Positions 8,166-16,192 of a DNA stretch of 39,611 nucleotides are shown piece after piece. The notes beneath the pieces are model-generated. The model was not told the DNA's origin. It searched no databases and worked only from the letters and a program-made list of their open reading frames with translations. Each line of letters starts with the position of its first letter. Within the stretch, counting starts at the first letter, position 1. The stretch spans positions 1 through 39,611 of the forward strand of contig CAMPAN010000007.1 of the NCBI GenBank assembly GCA_946631895.1, read 5' to 3'. This DNA comes from an uncultured Clostridia bacterium (GTDB lineage Bacteria; Bacillota; Clostridia; Christensenellales; CAG-138). The translations under genes were made by a program, and so were the position numbers.

Positions 8166-9488
8166 ATGGCAAAACCTTTGGTAGCGATCGTCGGCAGACC
8201 GAATGTCGGCAAATCGACGCTGTTCAACCGTTTGACGGGCAAGCGGATCTCCATCGTGGAGGATACGCCGGGCGTCACGCGCGACCGCATTTACGGCGAC
8301 GCGGAATGGCTGGAGCATAAATTCACGCTGATCGACACGGGCGGCATCGAACCTGCAAGTGAAGACAAGATCGCAATTCAGATGCGCCGGCAGGCGGAGC
8401 TTGCGATCGAAACGGCGGACGTCATCATCTTCCTGACCGACGGACGCGACGGATTGACCTCGGCGGACCGCGAGGTCGCAGCAATGCTTCGCAGATGCAA
8501 AAAGCCGGTCGTGCTTGCCGTCAACAAACTCGACGCGCCGAAGTACCACGAAGCGATCTATGAATTCTATGAACTGGGACTCGGCGAACCATATATCCTC
8601 TCCGGCGGGCAGGGGATCGGTCTCGGCGATCTGCTTCAGGCCGTATGCGAAAACTTCTCGAAAGCCGACGAGACGGAGGAGGACAAGCGGATCCATATCG
8701 CGATCGTCGGCAAGCCCAACGTCGGCAAATCGAGCCTCACAAACGCGATCCTCGGCGAAGAGCGCGTGATCGTTTCCGATGTTCCGGGAACCACGCGCGA
8801 TGCGATCGACACACCGTTTGAGAAAAACGGACGGCAGTACGTGCTGATCGACACCGCCGGGATCCGCAGAAAACGTGCGATTGAGGACGAAAGCATCGAA
8901 CGCTACAGTGTGATCCGCTCGCTTGCGGCGATACGCCGCGCAGACGTCGTTCTGTTTGTATGCGATGCGGAACAGGGATTGTCCGAACAGGACGTCAAGA
9001 TCGCGGGTTTTGTGCATGAGGAAGGGAAACCCTCGATCGTGATCGTCAATAAATGGGATCTCATCGAAAAAGACACGAACACCATGAACAAGTTTAAAAA
9101 GGACATGGAGGTCGATCTCGCGTTCATGAACTATGTTCCGTTCCTGTTCATCAGCGCAAAGACCGGTCAGCGTGTTCAGAAGGTGCTTGACAACGTCGAA
9201 GAGGTTTATGCGCAGAGCATTCGCCGGATTCCAACCGGCATGCTGAACGATGTGCTGAACGAAGCGGTTTCGATGGCGGAGCCGCCCGCGCAGAACGGCA
9301 GACGGGTGAAGCTGTACTATGCAACGCAGGTTACGATCCAGCCCCCGACGTTCGTGATCTTTGTCAATGAATCGACGCTGGTACATTTTTCGTACGAACG
9401 GTATCTTGACAACTACTTCCGGAAGACCTTCGGGTTTACAGGAACACCGATCAAAATTCTGTTCCGCAATCGAACGAGAGAGGAGTAA
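8166..9488 (+). CDS. der: Ribosome-associated GTPase Der (EngA)
   Basis: 440 residues with the tandem G domains that define Der: P-loops GRPNVGKS (10-17) and GKPNVGKS (182-189), switch motifs DTGG (57-60) and DTAG in the second domain, NKLD (120-123) and NKWD, and a C-terminal KH-like domain ending in FRNRTREE. It acts in 50S subunit assembly. The G5 loop of the first domain reads SGGQGIG rather than the usual SAxxG. AGGAG at 8154-8158 overlaps the stop of the preceding gene. plsY follows after 9 bases, the common der-plsY arrangement. Confidence 0.97.
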   Translation: MAKPLVAIVGRPNVGKSTLFNRLTGKRISIVEDTPGVTRDRIYGDAEWLEHKFTLIDTGGIEPASEDKIAIQMRRQAELAIETADVIIFLTDGRDGLTSADREVAAMLRRCKKPVVLAVNKLDAPKYHEAIYEFYELGLGEPYILSGGQGIGLGDLLQAVCENFSKADETEEDKRIHIAIVGKPNVGKSSLTNAILGEERVIVSDVPGTTRDAIDTPFEKNGRQYVLIDTAGIRRKRAIEDESIERYSVIRSLAAIRRADVVLFVCDAEQGLSEQDVKIAGFVHEEGKPSIVIVNKWDLIEKDTNTMNKFKKDMEVDLAFMNYVPFLFISAKTGQRVQKVLDNVEEVYAQSIRRIPTGMLNDVLNEAVSMAEPPAQNGRRVKLYYATQVTIQPPTFVIFVNESTLVHFSYERYLDNYFRKTFGFTGTPIKILFRNRTREE

Positions 9489-9497
9489 CGTTCTTTT

Positions 9498-10163
9498 ATG
9501 ATCGGAGAATGGAACGCGCTTGCGATCACAGCCGTCGTAATCGTCGGTTATCTGATCGGAAACATGCAGACGGCACTGATCATAAGCCGCCTGCGGTTCC
9601 GTGACGATGTGCGCCTTTACGGCAGCGGCAATGCCGGCACGACGAACATGGTGCGCGTTTACGGAAAGATCTACGGGCTCATGACGTTTCTCGGCGACGC
9701 CGGAAAATGCGTTGCCGGGTTCTTTATCGGAAGGCTTATCGGCGGCTGGCTCGGCATCAATGCCGAAGATCCGGCTCTGTCGGTGCTGCTCGGCGGTTAT
9801 ATCGCAAGCTCGTGCGTCGTGCTCGGGCACTGCTACCCGGTGCTGTTTCAATTCCGCGGCGGAAAAGGCGCAGCCTCCGCGTATGCAATGACGTGGTGTC
9901 TGTGCTGGCAGGCTGCGCTTGTTTCGACCGTGCTTGCGATCGTGATCTTTCTCGTATGGAAACGCGTTTCTCTGGTTTCCATCCTGACGGCGATCTCGTA
10001 TCTCATCGGGACCTACATTGTCTGGGCAACAGGAAACGCCGATCCTTATCTGCTGTTTTTTGTCGCGCCGGTCGTTCTGCTGCTGTTGATCCGGCATAAA
10101 GACAACATCAAACGGCTGCTGCGCGGAGAGGAAAAAGCCATTTCATCGGGCAATAAACGTTAA
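9498..10163 (+). CDS. plsY: Glycerol-3-phosphate acyltransferase PlsY
   Basis: 221 residues, several hydrophobic membrane segments. The family motifs are present: GSGNAGTTN (motif 1), GHCYPVLFQFRGGKGAA (motif 2, FRGGKG) and a membrane-embedded C-terminal half. PlsY transfers the acyl group from acyl-phosphate to glycerol-3-phosphate, the first step of phospholipid synthesis. Usual neighbours gpsA and spoIVA do not follow; instead the gene converges on sigF, and the two stop codons overlap by 3 bases around TTAA. Confidence 0.96.
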   Translation: MIGEWNALAITAVVIVGYLIGNMQTALIISRLRFRDDVRLYGSGNAGTTNMVRVYGKIYGLMTFLGDAGKCVAGFFIGRLIGGWLGINAEDPALSVLLGGYIASSCVVLGHCYPVLFQFRGGKGAASAYAMTWCLCWQAALVSTVLAIVIFLVWKRVSLVSILTAISYLIGTYIVWATGNADPYLLFFVAPVVLLLLIRHKDNIKRLLRGEEKAISSGNKR

Positions 10164-10864
10164 TCCTGCATCCTGCTTCTTAACCGGAGCAGGATCTTTT
10201 TTTCGAGCCGTGAAATCTGCACCTGCGATACGCCGAGCATTCTGCCGACTTCCGCCTGTGACCGTTCGTCGCGGTAGCGCAGCCGAACGATCAGCTTTTC
10301 TCGAGGTGACAGCTGATCGAGCGCGTCGTTCAGCGCAAGCCGCTTTACAGACGTTTCTTCCGTGCTTTCCGTTCCGATCCGGTCAAACCGGCATGCGCTG
10401 CCGTCAGGCAGCGTTTCATCGAGCGAGGAGACAGGGGAATCGCTTGCGATCGCCGCAGCGATCTCTTCGGTTGATACCTGCAGCCGCGCGGCAAGCGCTT
10501 CGATCGAAAGATCCGGTTCTTCTGTGATCGTTTGTCGGATCTTCTGCGCCAGGGATTTCGCGCTGCGTGAAAACTTGATGATTCCGTCATCCCGCAAGAA
10601 CCGTCGGATCTCGCCGGCGATCAACGGTACGGCGTACGTGGAGAAACAGACGCAAAACCCGGGATCGAATCTCCGGATCGCTTTCAGAAGACCGATTGAA
10701 CCGATCTGTCTCAGATCATCAAACTCGAGACCGCAGCCCTGATAGCGTTTGGCGATAGCCGTAACGAGCGGCAGATTGTTTTCGAGGAGTGTGTTTTCTG
10801 CGGATTCGTCGCCGTTTCGTACGCGTTCGATCAGCGCGTCGAACGTTTCGCGGTCAATCTGCAT
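10160..10864 (-). CDS. sigF: Sporulation sigma factor SigF
   Basis: 234 residues, typical for sigma-F. Region 2 shows NLPLVTAIAKRY, DDLRQIGSIGLLKAIRRFD and FSTYAVPLIAGEIRRFLRDD; region 3 has GIIKFSRSAKSLAQKI; region 4.2 is a helix-turn-helix RSQAEVGRMLGVSQVQISRLEKK. Sigma-F is the first forespore-specific sigma factor and is held inactive by SpoIIAB. I chose the ATG at 10864 (MQIDRET) because it overlaps the spoIIAB stop by 11 bases, as expected for this operon; the frame is open for 51 further codons upstream but those read through spoIIAB in another frame. Its 3' end is shared with the plsY terminator. Confidence 0.96.
   Translation of the reverse strand: MQIDRETFDALIERVRNGDESAENTLLENNLPLVTAIAKRYQGCGLEFDDLRQIGSIGLLKAIRRFDPGFCVCFSTYAVPLIAGEIRRFLRDDGIIKFSRSAKSLAQKIRQTITEEPDLSIEALAARLQVSTEEIAAAIASDSPVSSLDETLPDGSACRFDRIGTESTEETSVKRLALNDALDQLSPREKLIVRLRYRDERSQAEVGRMLGVSQVQISRLEKKILLRLRSRMQD
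10170..10203 (+). terminator. Terminator of plsY lying inside sigF
   Basis: Perfect 8-base stem ATCCTGCT (10170-10177) / AGCAGGAT (10188-10195), loop of 10, then C and seven Ts (10197-10203). It starts 6 bases after the plsY stop and is entirely within the last codons of sigF on the other strand. Confidence 0.85.
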
Positions 10865-11282
10865 GACGGATGCGTTTTCGCATCGTGACCGTCGTTCCGC
10901 AGCCGAGCGCGGATTGCACGTCAACGCTGTCCATGAATGCTTCCATGACAGAAAACCCCATGCCGGACCGTTCCAGTTCCGGTTTGGATGTATAGAACGG
11001 TTTGCGCGCAAGTGCAACGTCGCCGATGCCGCAGCCTTCGTCCTTGACGATCACCGTGAGCAGTTCGTCTTCGATCTCCATCTGCATCGTAACGACGCGA
11101 TCGCGATCCTGGTTGTATCCGTGAATGATCGCATTGGTGACCGCTTCAGAAACGGCGGTGCGGATATCGGACAGTTCTTCGATGCCGGGATTCATCTGCG
11201 CGGCAAAGGATACGGCAACTGCGCGTGCGAGCGCTTCATTCCCGGACAGGGACAAGAATCGAACTTCCATTTCGTTATGCAT
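10854..11282 (-). CDS. spoIIAB: Anti-sigma F factor SpoIIAB
   Basis: 142 residues with the GHKL ATPase/kinase signatures: N-box EAVTNAIIHGYN, G1 DEGCGIGD and G2 GMGFSVMEAFMD. SpoIIAB binds sigma-F and also phosphorylates SpoIIAA, so it integrates the ATP state and SpoIIE phosphatase activity. A strong AGGAGG lies 6 bases upstream of the ATG at 11282. It lies between spoIIAA (11 bases upstream) and sigF (overlap of 11 bases), the universal spoIIA order. Confidence 0.97.
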   Translation of the reverse strand: MHNEMEVRFLSLSGNEALARAVAVSFAAQMNPGIEELSDIRTAVSEAVTNAIIHGYNQDRDRVVTMQMEIEDELLTVIVKDEGCGIGDVALARKPFYTSKPELERSGMGFSVMEAFMDSVDVQSALGCGTTVTMRKRIRHAD

Positions 11283-11293
11283 AGATTGCCTCC

Positions 11294-11599
11294 TTACTGC
11301 TTCTCAACGATCGCATAAATTCCGGACATTTGAAACAAACGGTCGACTGACGCGTTCATTCCCCTGACGATCATCCTGCCGCCGCGCATGGACAGTTTAC
11401 GGAACCGTCCGAGGATCACGCCGATCCCGGCGCTGTCCATGAAGGTCATGCCCGAAAGATCCAGAACAAGCTCGTGAACGGTAACGTCGCGCAGCAGCGT
11501 ATCGAGCATGATGCGCGTTTGTTCGGCGCTGTGATGATCGAGCTCGCCGGAAAGCTGTACCGACAGGCGCGCGCCGCGTTTCTGTGCATTCAATTCCAT
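11294..11599 (-). CDS. spoIIAA: Anti-sigma F factor antagonist SpoIIAA
   Basis: 101 residues, a STAS-domain protein. The phosphorylation site is in FMDSAGIGVILGR, with S56 the residue phosphorylated by SpoIIAB. Dephosphorylated SpoIIAA displaces sigma-F from SpoIIAB. The start was set to the ATG at 11599 (MELNAQK) because GGAGGT lies 6 bases upstream; the frame extends 12 codons further up but without a ribosome site. No convincing sigma-H promoter was found in the 114-base gap to the divergent gene, although spoIIA is under sigma-H in Bacillus. Confidence 0.95.
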   Translation of the reverse strand: MELNAQKRGARLSVQLSGELDHHSAEQTRIMLDTLLRDVTVHELVLDLSGMTFMDSAGIGVILGRFRKLSMRGGRMIVRGMNASVDRLFQMSGIYAIVEKQ

Positions 11600-11679
11600 A
11601 GTTTCACCTCCGAATTCTTTCAGAACTATATACACCGTTTGTACGTTGCATCCTTTTCAGAAACGGGACAAGCTGTGCC

Positions 11680-11708
11680 GAATACGTACTTGTTTTGTCG
11701 GATAGGAT
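11680..11708 (+). promoter_or_regulatory. Weak sigma-E-like promoter candidate
   Basis: GAATACG (11680-11686), 14-base spacer, GATAGGAT (11701-11708). It has the same spacing as the good sigma-E-like promoter before spoIVA, but the -10 lacks the C of the CATA core. It would put the start of transcription almost at the ATG at 11714. An AGGA at 11704-11707 could instead serve as ribosome site. Treat as a suggestion only. Confidence 0.25.
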
Positions 11709-11713
11709 GCTGT

Positions 11714-12685
11714 ATGAAGATATTGAGAACAATACTGTGCGCGGGAATGATCGCTTTTCTGCTGCTGACGCCGTCGAGACTGGTACAAGGCGCGCAAAAG
11801 CCGTATGTCGACGAACGCTTTGTACGAAAGACCGACCGCTACGTCGGCTCGATCGTTCTGTACCATATCGTGCGGCAGAAGCCTTTCTGCGGAAGCCTGA
11901 CGCAATGGCTGAAACGACGCGCGGATGCGTATGAAAAGAAACACAAGGGAACCTATATCGAGATCGAAGGGATGGACGAGGCGTCCTTTACGGAACGCAT
12001 GGAACGCGGCAGGCATCCGGATGCATATTCCTTTTTCTCCGGCAGTCTCTATGCGGACCGCCTGCACGAGCTTCCGACGCTGTCCGTACCGTTTCGGGAA
12101 GGATTGTTTCAGACGGAACGCTGCATTCCGTACGGATTTACGGGCTTCTGCAAGCTCATTAAACAGCCGGAGGGAACGGGGGAGAAAACGTATTATGCCG
12201 ACGATGTTCTTGCGGCGCGGCTCAACGCGGGAGATAACGACGCGCCGGAGGAGAAAGCGGATATTCTCTATCTGGATCTCAGGCGTGCCGGCGATCTGAT
12301 CCGCTTCAGGGACGGATTTACGCTGTCGAGGCTGGAAGCGGTCGATTGCTTTACGGATGCCGTGGCGTGGATCGGAATCGACCGTGAAACGGACGAGCGA
12401 AAGACGGAAGCGATACTGGACTTCATCGGTTTTCTGCTGACGCCGGATATTCAGCAGAAACTGGACGCACTCGGTATGTTTTCCGTCAGAAACGACGTAA
12501 AGAACACACCGCCGGATTCGCTTCTGAAAAGTATCAACAAGATGTATGAAACGGTGCAAACGGTCGATCCGTTCCTCTGGCAGCAAGCGTACGATTCGCT
12601 GAACGAGGATGCGAAAACGTCAAGAAGCGGCGATGCGGATGCACATACCCGGTTCACAAAACGTTTGCGAGAATGTTCGAGATAG
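11714..12685 (+). CDS. Secreted solute-binding-like protein, unknown role
   Basis: 323 residues. The N-terminus (MKILRTILCAGMIAFLLLT..) is a signal peptide with probable cleavage near residues 26-28 (VQG-AQ); there is no lipobox cysteine. The mature part resembles family 1 extracellular solute-binding proteins: a W...ADAYEKKHKG.YIEIEGMD segment typical of the first lobe, and near the end FIGFLLTPDIQQKLDALGMFSVRNDV, like the hinge and C-lobe of sugar-binding proteins. No permease or ATPase gene is nearby, so it is an orphan if it is a binding protein. It is transcribed divergently from spoIIA and ahead of murB. The start at 11714 follows a weak AGGA. Function is not known; membership of the binding-protein fold is inferred by pattern only. 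Confidence 0.6.
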   Translation: MKILRTILCAGMIAFLLLTPSRLVQGAQKPYVDERFVRKTDRYVGSIVLYHIVRQKPFCGSLTQWLKRRADAYEKKHKGTYIEIEGMDEASFTERMERGRHPDAYSFFSGSLYADRLHELPTLSVPFREGLFQTERCIPYGFTGFCKLIKQPEGTGEKTYYADDVLAARLNAGDNDAPEEKADILYLDLRRAGDLIRFRDGFTLSRLEAVDCFTDAVAWIGIDRETDERKTEAILDFIGFLLTPDIQQKLDALGMFSVRNDVKNTPPDSLLKSINKMYETVQTVDPFLWQQAYDSLNEDAKTSRSGDADAHTRFTKRLRECSR

Positions 12686-12687
12686 GG

Positions 12688-12716
12688 TTGTACCGCAGCT
12701 CTCGATTTGTTATAAT
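12688..12716 (+). promoter_or_regulatory. Promoter of murB, leaderless layout
   Basis: -35 TTGTAC (12688-12693), 17-base spacer, extended -10 TGTTATAAT with TATAAT at 12711-12716. The murB ATG begins at 12723, only 6 bases after the -10, where transcription itself should begin. There is no Shine-Dalgarno. A weak 6-base inverted repeat (TCGAGA 12677-12682 / TCTCGA 12700-12705) overlaps the -35. Confidence 0.85.
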
Positions 12717-12722
12717 ACGAAT

Positions 12723-13613
12723 ATGGAACAAAAATGGGGAGTAACAGATATACCTTCGTCGCTCGGATTTGAAACGAACGTTCCGCTTGCGGAGCTGACC
12801 AGCTTCCGCATCGGAGGTCCGGCGCGTTTTGTGCTGCGTCCGCGTTCGTACGACAATATCCGCAGTGCAATCGAATTTGCATCTTCCGTCGATATGCCGG
12901 TTGCGCTGCTCGGCAAAGGGACGAATATCCTTGCGTCCGATGCTGGATTCCGGGGTCTTGTGATCCGGTTTGATACGCCGCTGCACGATCCGGTATATAG
13001 TGACAATACCGTCGTCGCCTGCTGCGGTACGTCGCTCACGCAGCTTGCGCGGGAAACCGTACGGCACGGCCTTTCGGGTCTGGAACGTCTGTGCGGGATT
13101 CCGGGCACGGTCGGCGGTGCCTGCGCGATGAATGCAGGCGCGTACGGCGGAGAAATCAAACAGGTTTTGAGACGGATCCGTCTGCTCCGAAACGGAAAGG
13201 ACGAATGGGTCGACGTGCAGGACGACGATCTCGGATATCGCAAAAGCGCGTTCACTTTTCCGGACGCGATTGCTTTGGAAGCGGAATTTGCGTTGAAACC
13301 CGACGACGGAAGCGCTTCCGAAACTATGCAGACCTGCATGCAAAAGCGTCGTGACAAACAGCCGCTGGAGCTTCCGTCTGCGGGAAGCACGTTCAAACGC
13401 CCCGAGGGACACTTCGCAGGCGCATTGATCGAACAATGCGGTCTGAAGGGGTATACGATCGGCGGAGCGCAGGTATCGGTCAAGCATGCGGGGTTTGTCG
13501 TCAACATCGGCAGCGCCGACGAACATGATGTTTCGGCGCTGATCGCGCATATACAGGAGACGGTCAAAAGAATGACCGGTGTGAGTCTGGAACCGGAAAT
13601 CAAACGAATCTGA
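12723..13613 (+). CDS. murB: UDP-N-acetylenolpyruvoylglucosamine reductase MurB
   Basis: 296 residues. FAD-binding motifs: LLGKGTN (62-68), GIPGTVGGACAMNAGAYGGE (125-144) and GYRKSAF (171-177, R173). Catalytic residues are S222 in AGSTFKRP and the C-terminal glutamate E292 in LEPEIKRI. The size and the GYRKS loop fit the type IIa enzymes of Firmicutes. It reduces the enolpyruvyl group of UDP-GlcNAc-enolpyruvate to form UDP-MurNAc. murB-rapZ-whiA is a conserved order in Gram-positive bacteria. The start at 12723 was chosen because the upstream frame runs through the promoter; the mRNA is probably leaderless. Confidence 0.97.
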   Translation: MEQKWGVTDIPSSLGFETNVPLAELTSFRIGGPARFVLRPRSYDNIRSAIEFASSVDMPVALLGKGTNILASDAGFRGLVIRFDTPLHDPVYSDNTVVACCGTSLTQLARETVRHGLSGLERLCGIPGTVGGACAMNAGAYGGEIKQVLRRIRLLRNGKDEWVDVQDDDLGYRKSAFTFPDAIALEAEFALKPDDGSASETMQTCMQKRRDKQPLELPSAGSTFKRPEGHFAGALIEQCGLKGYTIGGAQVSVKHAGFVVNIGSADEHDVSALIAHIQETVKRMTGVSLEPEIKRI

Positions 13614-13625
13614 GAGGACGGGCAT

Positions 13626-14519
13626 ATGGAACTGTTGATCGTTACGGGAATGAGCGGCGCCGGGAAATCGCTCGCATTGAAATCGCTCGAGGACATGGGC
13701 TTTTTCTGTGTAGACAACCTGCCGTCGCCGATGCTCAAGGAGTTCATCTCGATGTGCAAGAACGCGAATCCGCCGATCCGCCATGCGGCCGTTACGATGG
13801 ATTCGCGGGAAGGTTTGCTTTCCAGAAGCCCGGAAACCGTTCTGAAAGAGATCAAAAAGATCGACGTGCCGTATACGATTCTGTTCCTGGATGCGCGCGA
13901 CGACGTTCTGAAACGCCGCTACAACGAAACCAGGAAACGCCATCCGCTCGGCGTTTCCGGCGAAGCGGAATCGGGCGTTCGCACGGAACGCGGTTTTCTG
14001 TCCGTCATTCGGGATGCGGCGGATTTCGTTCTGGACACCAGCGATATCCCTTCGCGCGAGCTTTCCTCGTGCCTGGAAAAGATCATTCCGGAGATGGATC
14101 AGGATCAGATGACCGTTGTGCTGTCGAGCTTCGGGTATAAGCGCGGCGTGCCGGTCGATGCCGATATCGTGATCGACATGCGGTTTGTTGAGAATCCTTT
14201 CTATTATGAAGATATGCGATATTTGTCCGGCACGGACGAGAAAGTACGCGATTTTGTTCTGAAGCAGCCATATGTGAAGGAGTTCCTGGATCATCTGGAA
14301 CAGAGCATCGTCGATCTGCTTCCGCTGTACGAAAAGCAGGACAAGCATATTCTTCGTATCTGCTTTGGCTGTACGGGCGGCAGACATCGTTCCGTAGCGG
14401 CTTCGGTCGATATGGCGGAACGGCTTCGCAGACGCGGACAAGCCGTGCGAATCTATCATCGTGACATCAAACGCGAGCTTCAGGACATTGAACTTCGAGC
14501 CGAAAAGAGGGAGCTATGA
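13626..14519 (+). CDS. rapZ: RNase adapter / nucleotide-binding protein RapZ
   Basis: 297 residues. P-loop GMSGAGKS at 8-15, then MGFFCVDNLP, a hallmark of the family; the C-terminal domain has LRICFGCTGGRHRSVA. RapZ (YvcJ) binds nucleotides; in E. coli it controls GlcN6P synthase through small RNAs, in Firmicutes its targets are less clear. It follows murB after 12 bases with an AGGA site and overlaps whiA by 4 bases. Confidence 0.96.
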   Translation: MELLIVTGMSGAGKSLALKSLEDMGFFCVDNLPSPMLKEFISMCKNANPPIRHAAVTMDSREGLLSRSPETVLKEIKKIDVPYTILFLDARDDVLKRRYNETRKRHPLGVSGEAESGVRTERGFLSVIRDAADFVLDTSDIPSRELSSCLEKIIPEMDQDQMTVVLSSFGYKRGVPVDADIVIDMRFVENPFYYEDMRYLSGTDEKVRDFVLKQPYVKEFLDHLEQSIVDLLPLYEKQDKHILRICFGCTGGRHRSVAASVDMAERLRRRGQAVRIYHRDIKRELQDIELRAEKREL

Positions 14520-15448
14520 GCTTTTCTTCGCAATGTAAGGATGAATTGATCCGGATCCGTGTAAAGAACCCGGAACACCGGCTTTGCATGCTTTCCGGCG
14601 CAACCTTCACAGCGGGCGGGATTCGCATCTCGCTGAAACCGTCGCTATTCTATCACACCGAAAATCCGAACGCGGCGAAACATGTTGCCTCGATTGCGCT
14701 GAGTCTTTACCGCGCGGACGCGGTGGTGGAGGAGAAGATTGTCGAACATCGCAAAAGACCGTTTTACGAGGTCACGCTTTCCGGTGAGGAAATCGAACGG
14801 CTGATGCAGGATACCGGCGCAATGATGCGGACCGAAGACGGGCTGCATCTGATGAATGCAGTCCCGGCAGTCGTGTTCAAAACGGATGAGAACCGCAGGG
14901 CATTCCTGCGGGGATGCTTTCTCGGCGGAGGCAGCTGCGTCGACCCGAAACGAGGCTATCATCTGGAGATCATATTCCGGTCGCAACCCGTTGCCGAAAG
15001 CGTGCGGGAGATCATGCAGGGATTTCGCCTTCACGCCAAGATCTCGGTCCGAAACGGAGACCGGTATCTCGTATATCTCAAAGACGGGGATGACGTCAGC
15101 GGAATGCTGGCGCTGATCGGTGCGTCGTCGTCTGCGCTTGCACTCGAAAACGTTCGGGTCGAAAAGGATATGCGAAACTATATCAACCGGACGAACAACT
15201 GCGAGTCGGCAAACATTGACAAGCAGGTCGTCGCTTCGATCCGGCAGCAGAACGCAATCATCGCAATCGACCGAACGATCGGCATTCAGTCGCTTCCCGC
15301 TTCTTTGCAGCAGGCGGCACAGCTTCGCCTTGCGCATCCGGACGCGACGGTACAGGAACTTGCCGATCTTGCGGAAATACAGAAATCCGGCATGTATCAC
15401 AGGCTTGACAGGCTGATGAAGCTTGCCGAGGGATTGGAGGAGAAATGA
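14516..15448 (+). CDS. whiA: DNA-binding protein WhiA
   Basis: 310 residues. It begins MSFSSQCKDEL, the family start, has a LAGLIDADG-like N-terminal and middle region (FLRGCFLGGGSCVDPKRGYHLE) and the segment NCESANIDKQVVAS followed by a C-terminal helix-turn-helix (about 225-305). WhiA affects cell division and chromosome segregation in Bacillus and sporulation in Streptomyces. It overlaps its neighbours by ATGA at both ends, so the rapZ-whiA-methyltransferase block is tightly coupled. Confidence 0.96.
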   Translation: MSFSSQCKDELIRIRVKNPEHRLCMLSGATFTAGGIRISLKPSLFYHTENPNAAKHVASIALSLYRADAVVEEKIVEHRKRPFYEVTLSGEEIERLMQDTGAMMRTEDGLHLMNAVPAVVFKTDENRRAFLRGCFLGGGSCVDPKRGYHLEIIFRSQPVAESVREIMQGFRLHAKISVRNGDRYLVYLKDGDDVSGMLALIGASSSALALENVRVEKDMRNYINRTNNCESANIDKQVVASIRQQNAIIAIDRTIGIQSLPASLQQAAQLRLAHPDATVQELADLAEIQKSGMYHRLDRLMKLAEGLEEK

Positions 15449-16188
15449 ACCAGCAATATACAGCGTTCGCCTCGGTCTATGACCGTATGATGCATGACGT
15501 CGACCGTGCGGCATGGGTGGATTATCTCGACGGTTTTCTGCGGGAGAACGGCGCGCATAATATACTTGACTGCGCGTGCGGAACCGGCGCGGCGGCGATT
15601 CTGCTGCATAAGAAAGGCTACCACGTTACCGGAAACGATATTTCTCCGGACATGTTGATGAAAGCGCGCGAGAACGCATTCCTCGAAGGCGCAAGGACGA
15701 TCATTTTCATCTGTGAGGATATGCGGAAGTTAAGGATCCACAAACAGATCGACGCGCTGCTTTCGGTGTGCGACGGCGTCAATTATCTGACGTCGCTGAA
15801 GGACGTCGAATCGTTCTTCACGCATGCGGCAGGATGTCTGAAACCGGGCGGCTTGCTGCTGTTTGACATTTCCTCGCCGTACAAATTCAGAAAAATCCTC
15901 GGCACGAATACGTTTACCGAGGAAACGGATTCGTATGCCTACATCTGGAAGAACAATTACGACGCAAAGACGAAGCTCTGCGAAATGGAACTGACGTGCT
16001 TTGTGAAGAACGGAACGCAGTACGACCGTTTTTCCGAAACGCATCTGCAGCGTTCCTATACGGAAGAAGAGCTGAAAAAAGCGCTTCTGAAGGCGGGATT
16101 CAAAGACGTTCGTACATATGACGCTTTTACGAGAAATCCCGTCAGAAAGGACAGCGAACGCATCCAGTTCGCTGCGATCAAGGAGTAA
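15445..16188 (+). CDS. Class I SAM-dependent methyltransferase
   Basis: 247 residues. Motif I reads LDCACGTGAA (41-50), followed by HVTGNDISPDML with the acidic residue that binds the SAM ribose; later YTEEELKKALLKAGF is the usual C-terminal helix of this fold. It resembles the small-molecule or protein methyltransferases of the YqeM type, but the substrate cannot be read from the sequence. It overlaps whiA by 4 bases and hslO follows after 4 bases with AGGAG in between. Confidence 0.88.
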   Translation: MNQQYTAFASVYDRMMHDVDRAAWVDYLDGFLRENGAHNILDCACGTGAAAILLHKKGYHVTGNDISPDMLMKARENAFLEGARTIIFICEDMRKLRIHKQIDALLSVCDGVNYLTSLKDVESFFTHAAGCLKPGGLLLFDISSPYKFRKILGTNTFTEETDSYAYIWKNNYDAKTKLCEMELTCFVKNGTQYDRFSETHLQRSYTEEELKKALLKAGFKDVRTYDAFTRNPVRKDSERIQFAAIKE

Positions 16189-16192
16189 CAGT

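Noticed and set aside
7215..10097. A 960-codon minus-strand frame across the DUF512 gene, der and plsY
   Set aside because: The three plus-strand genes share one reading frame, so the same antisense frame stays open by codon bias. The translation is rich in Arg, His and Asp and has no family motif.
11600..11713. Sigma-H promoter for spoIIA
   Set aside because: AGGAT and GAAT elements occur on the minus strand but not at the 11-12 base spacing expected; only a TATATA is seen. Not supportable.
12654..14459. A 601-codon minus-strand frame opposite murB and rapZ
   Set aside because: Antisense shadow of two certain genes; no ribosome site and no motif.
16118..16192. Longer start for hslO inside the methyltransferase gene
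   Set aside because: The ATG at 16193 has AGGAG at the right distance and matches the family start; the extension is out-of-frame methyltransferase sequence.
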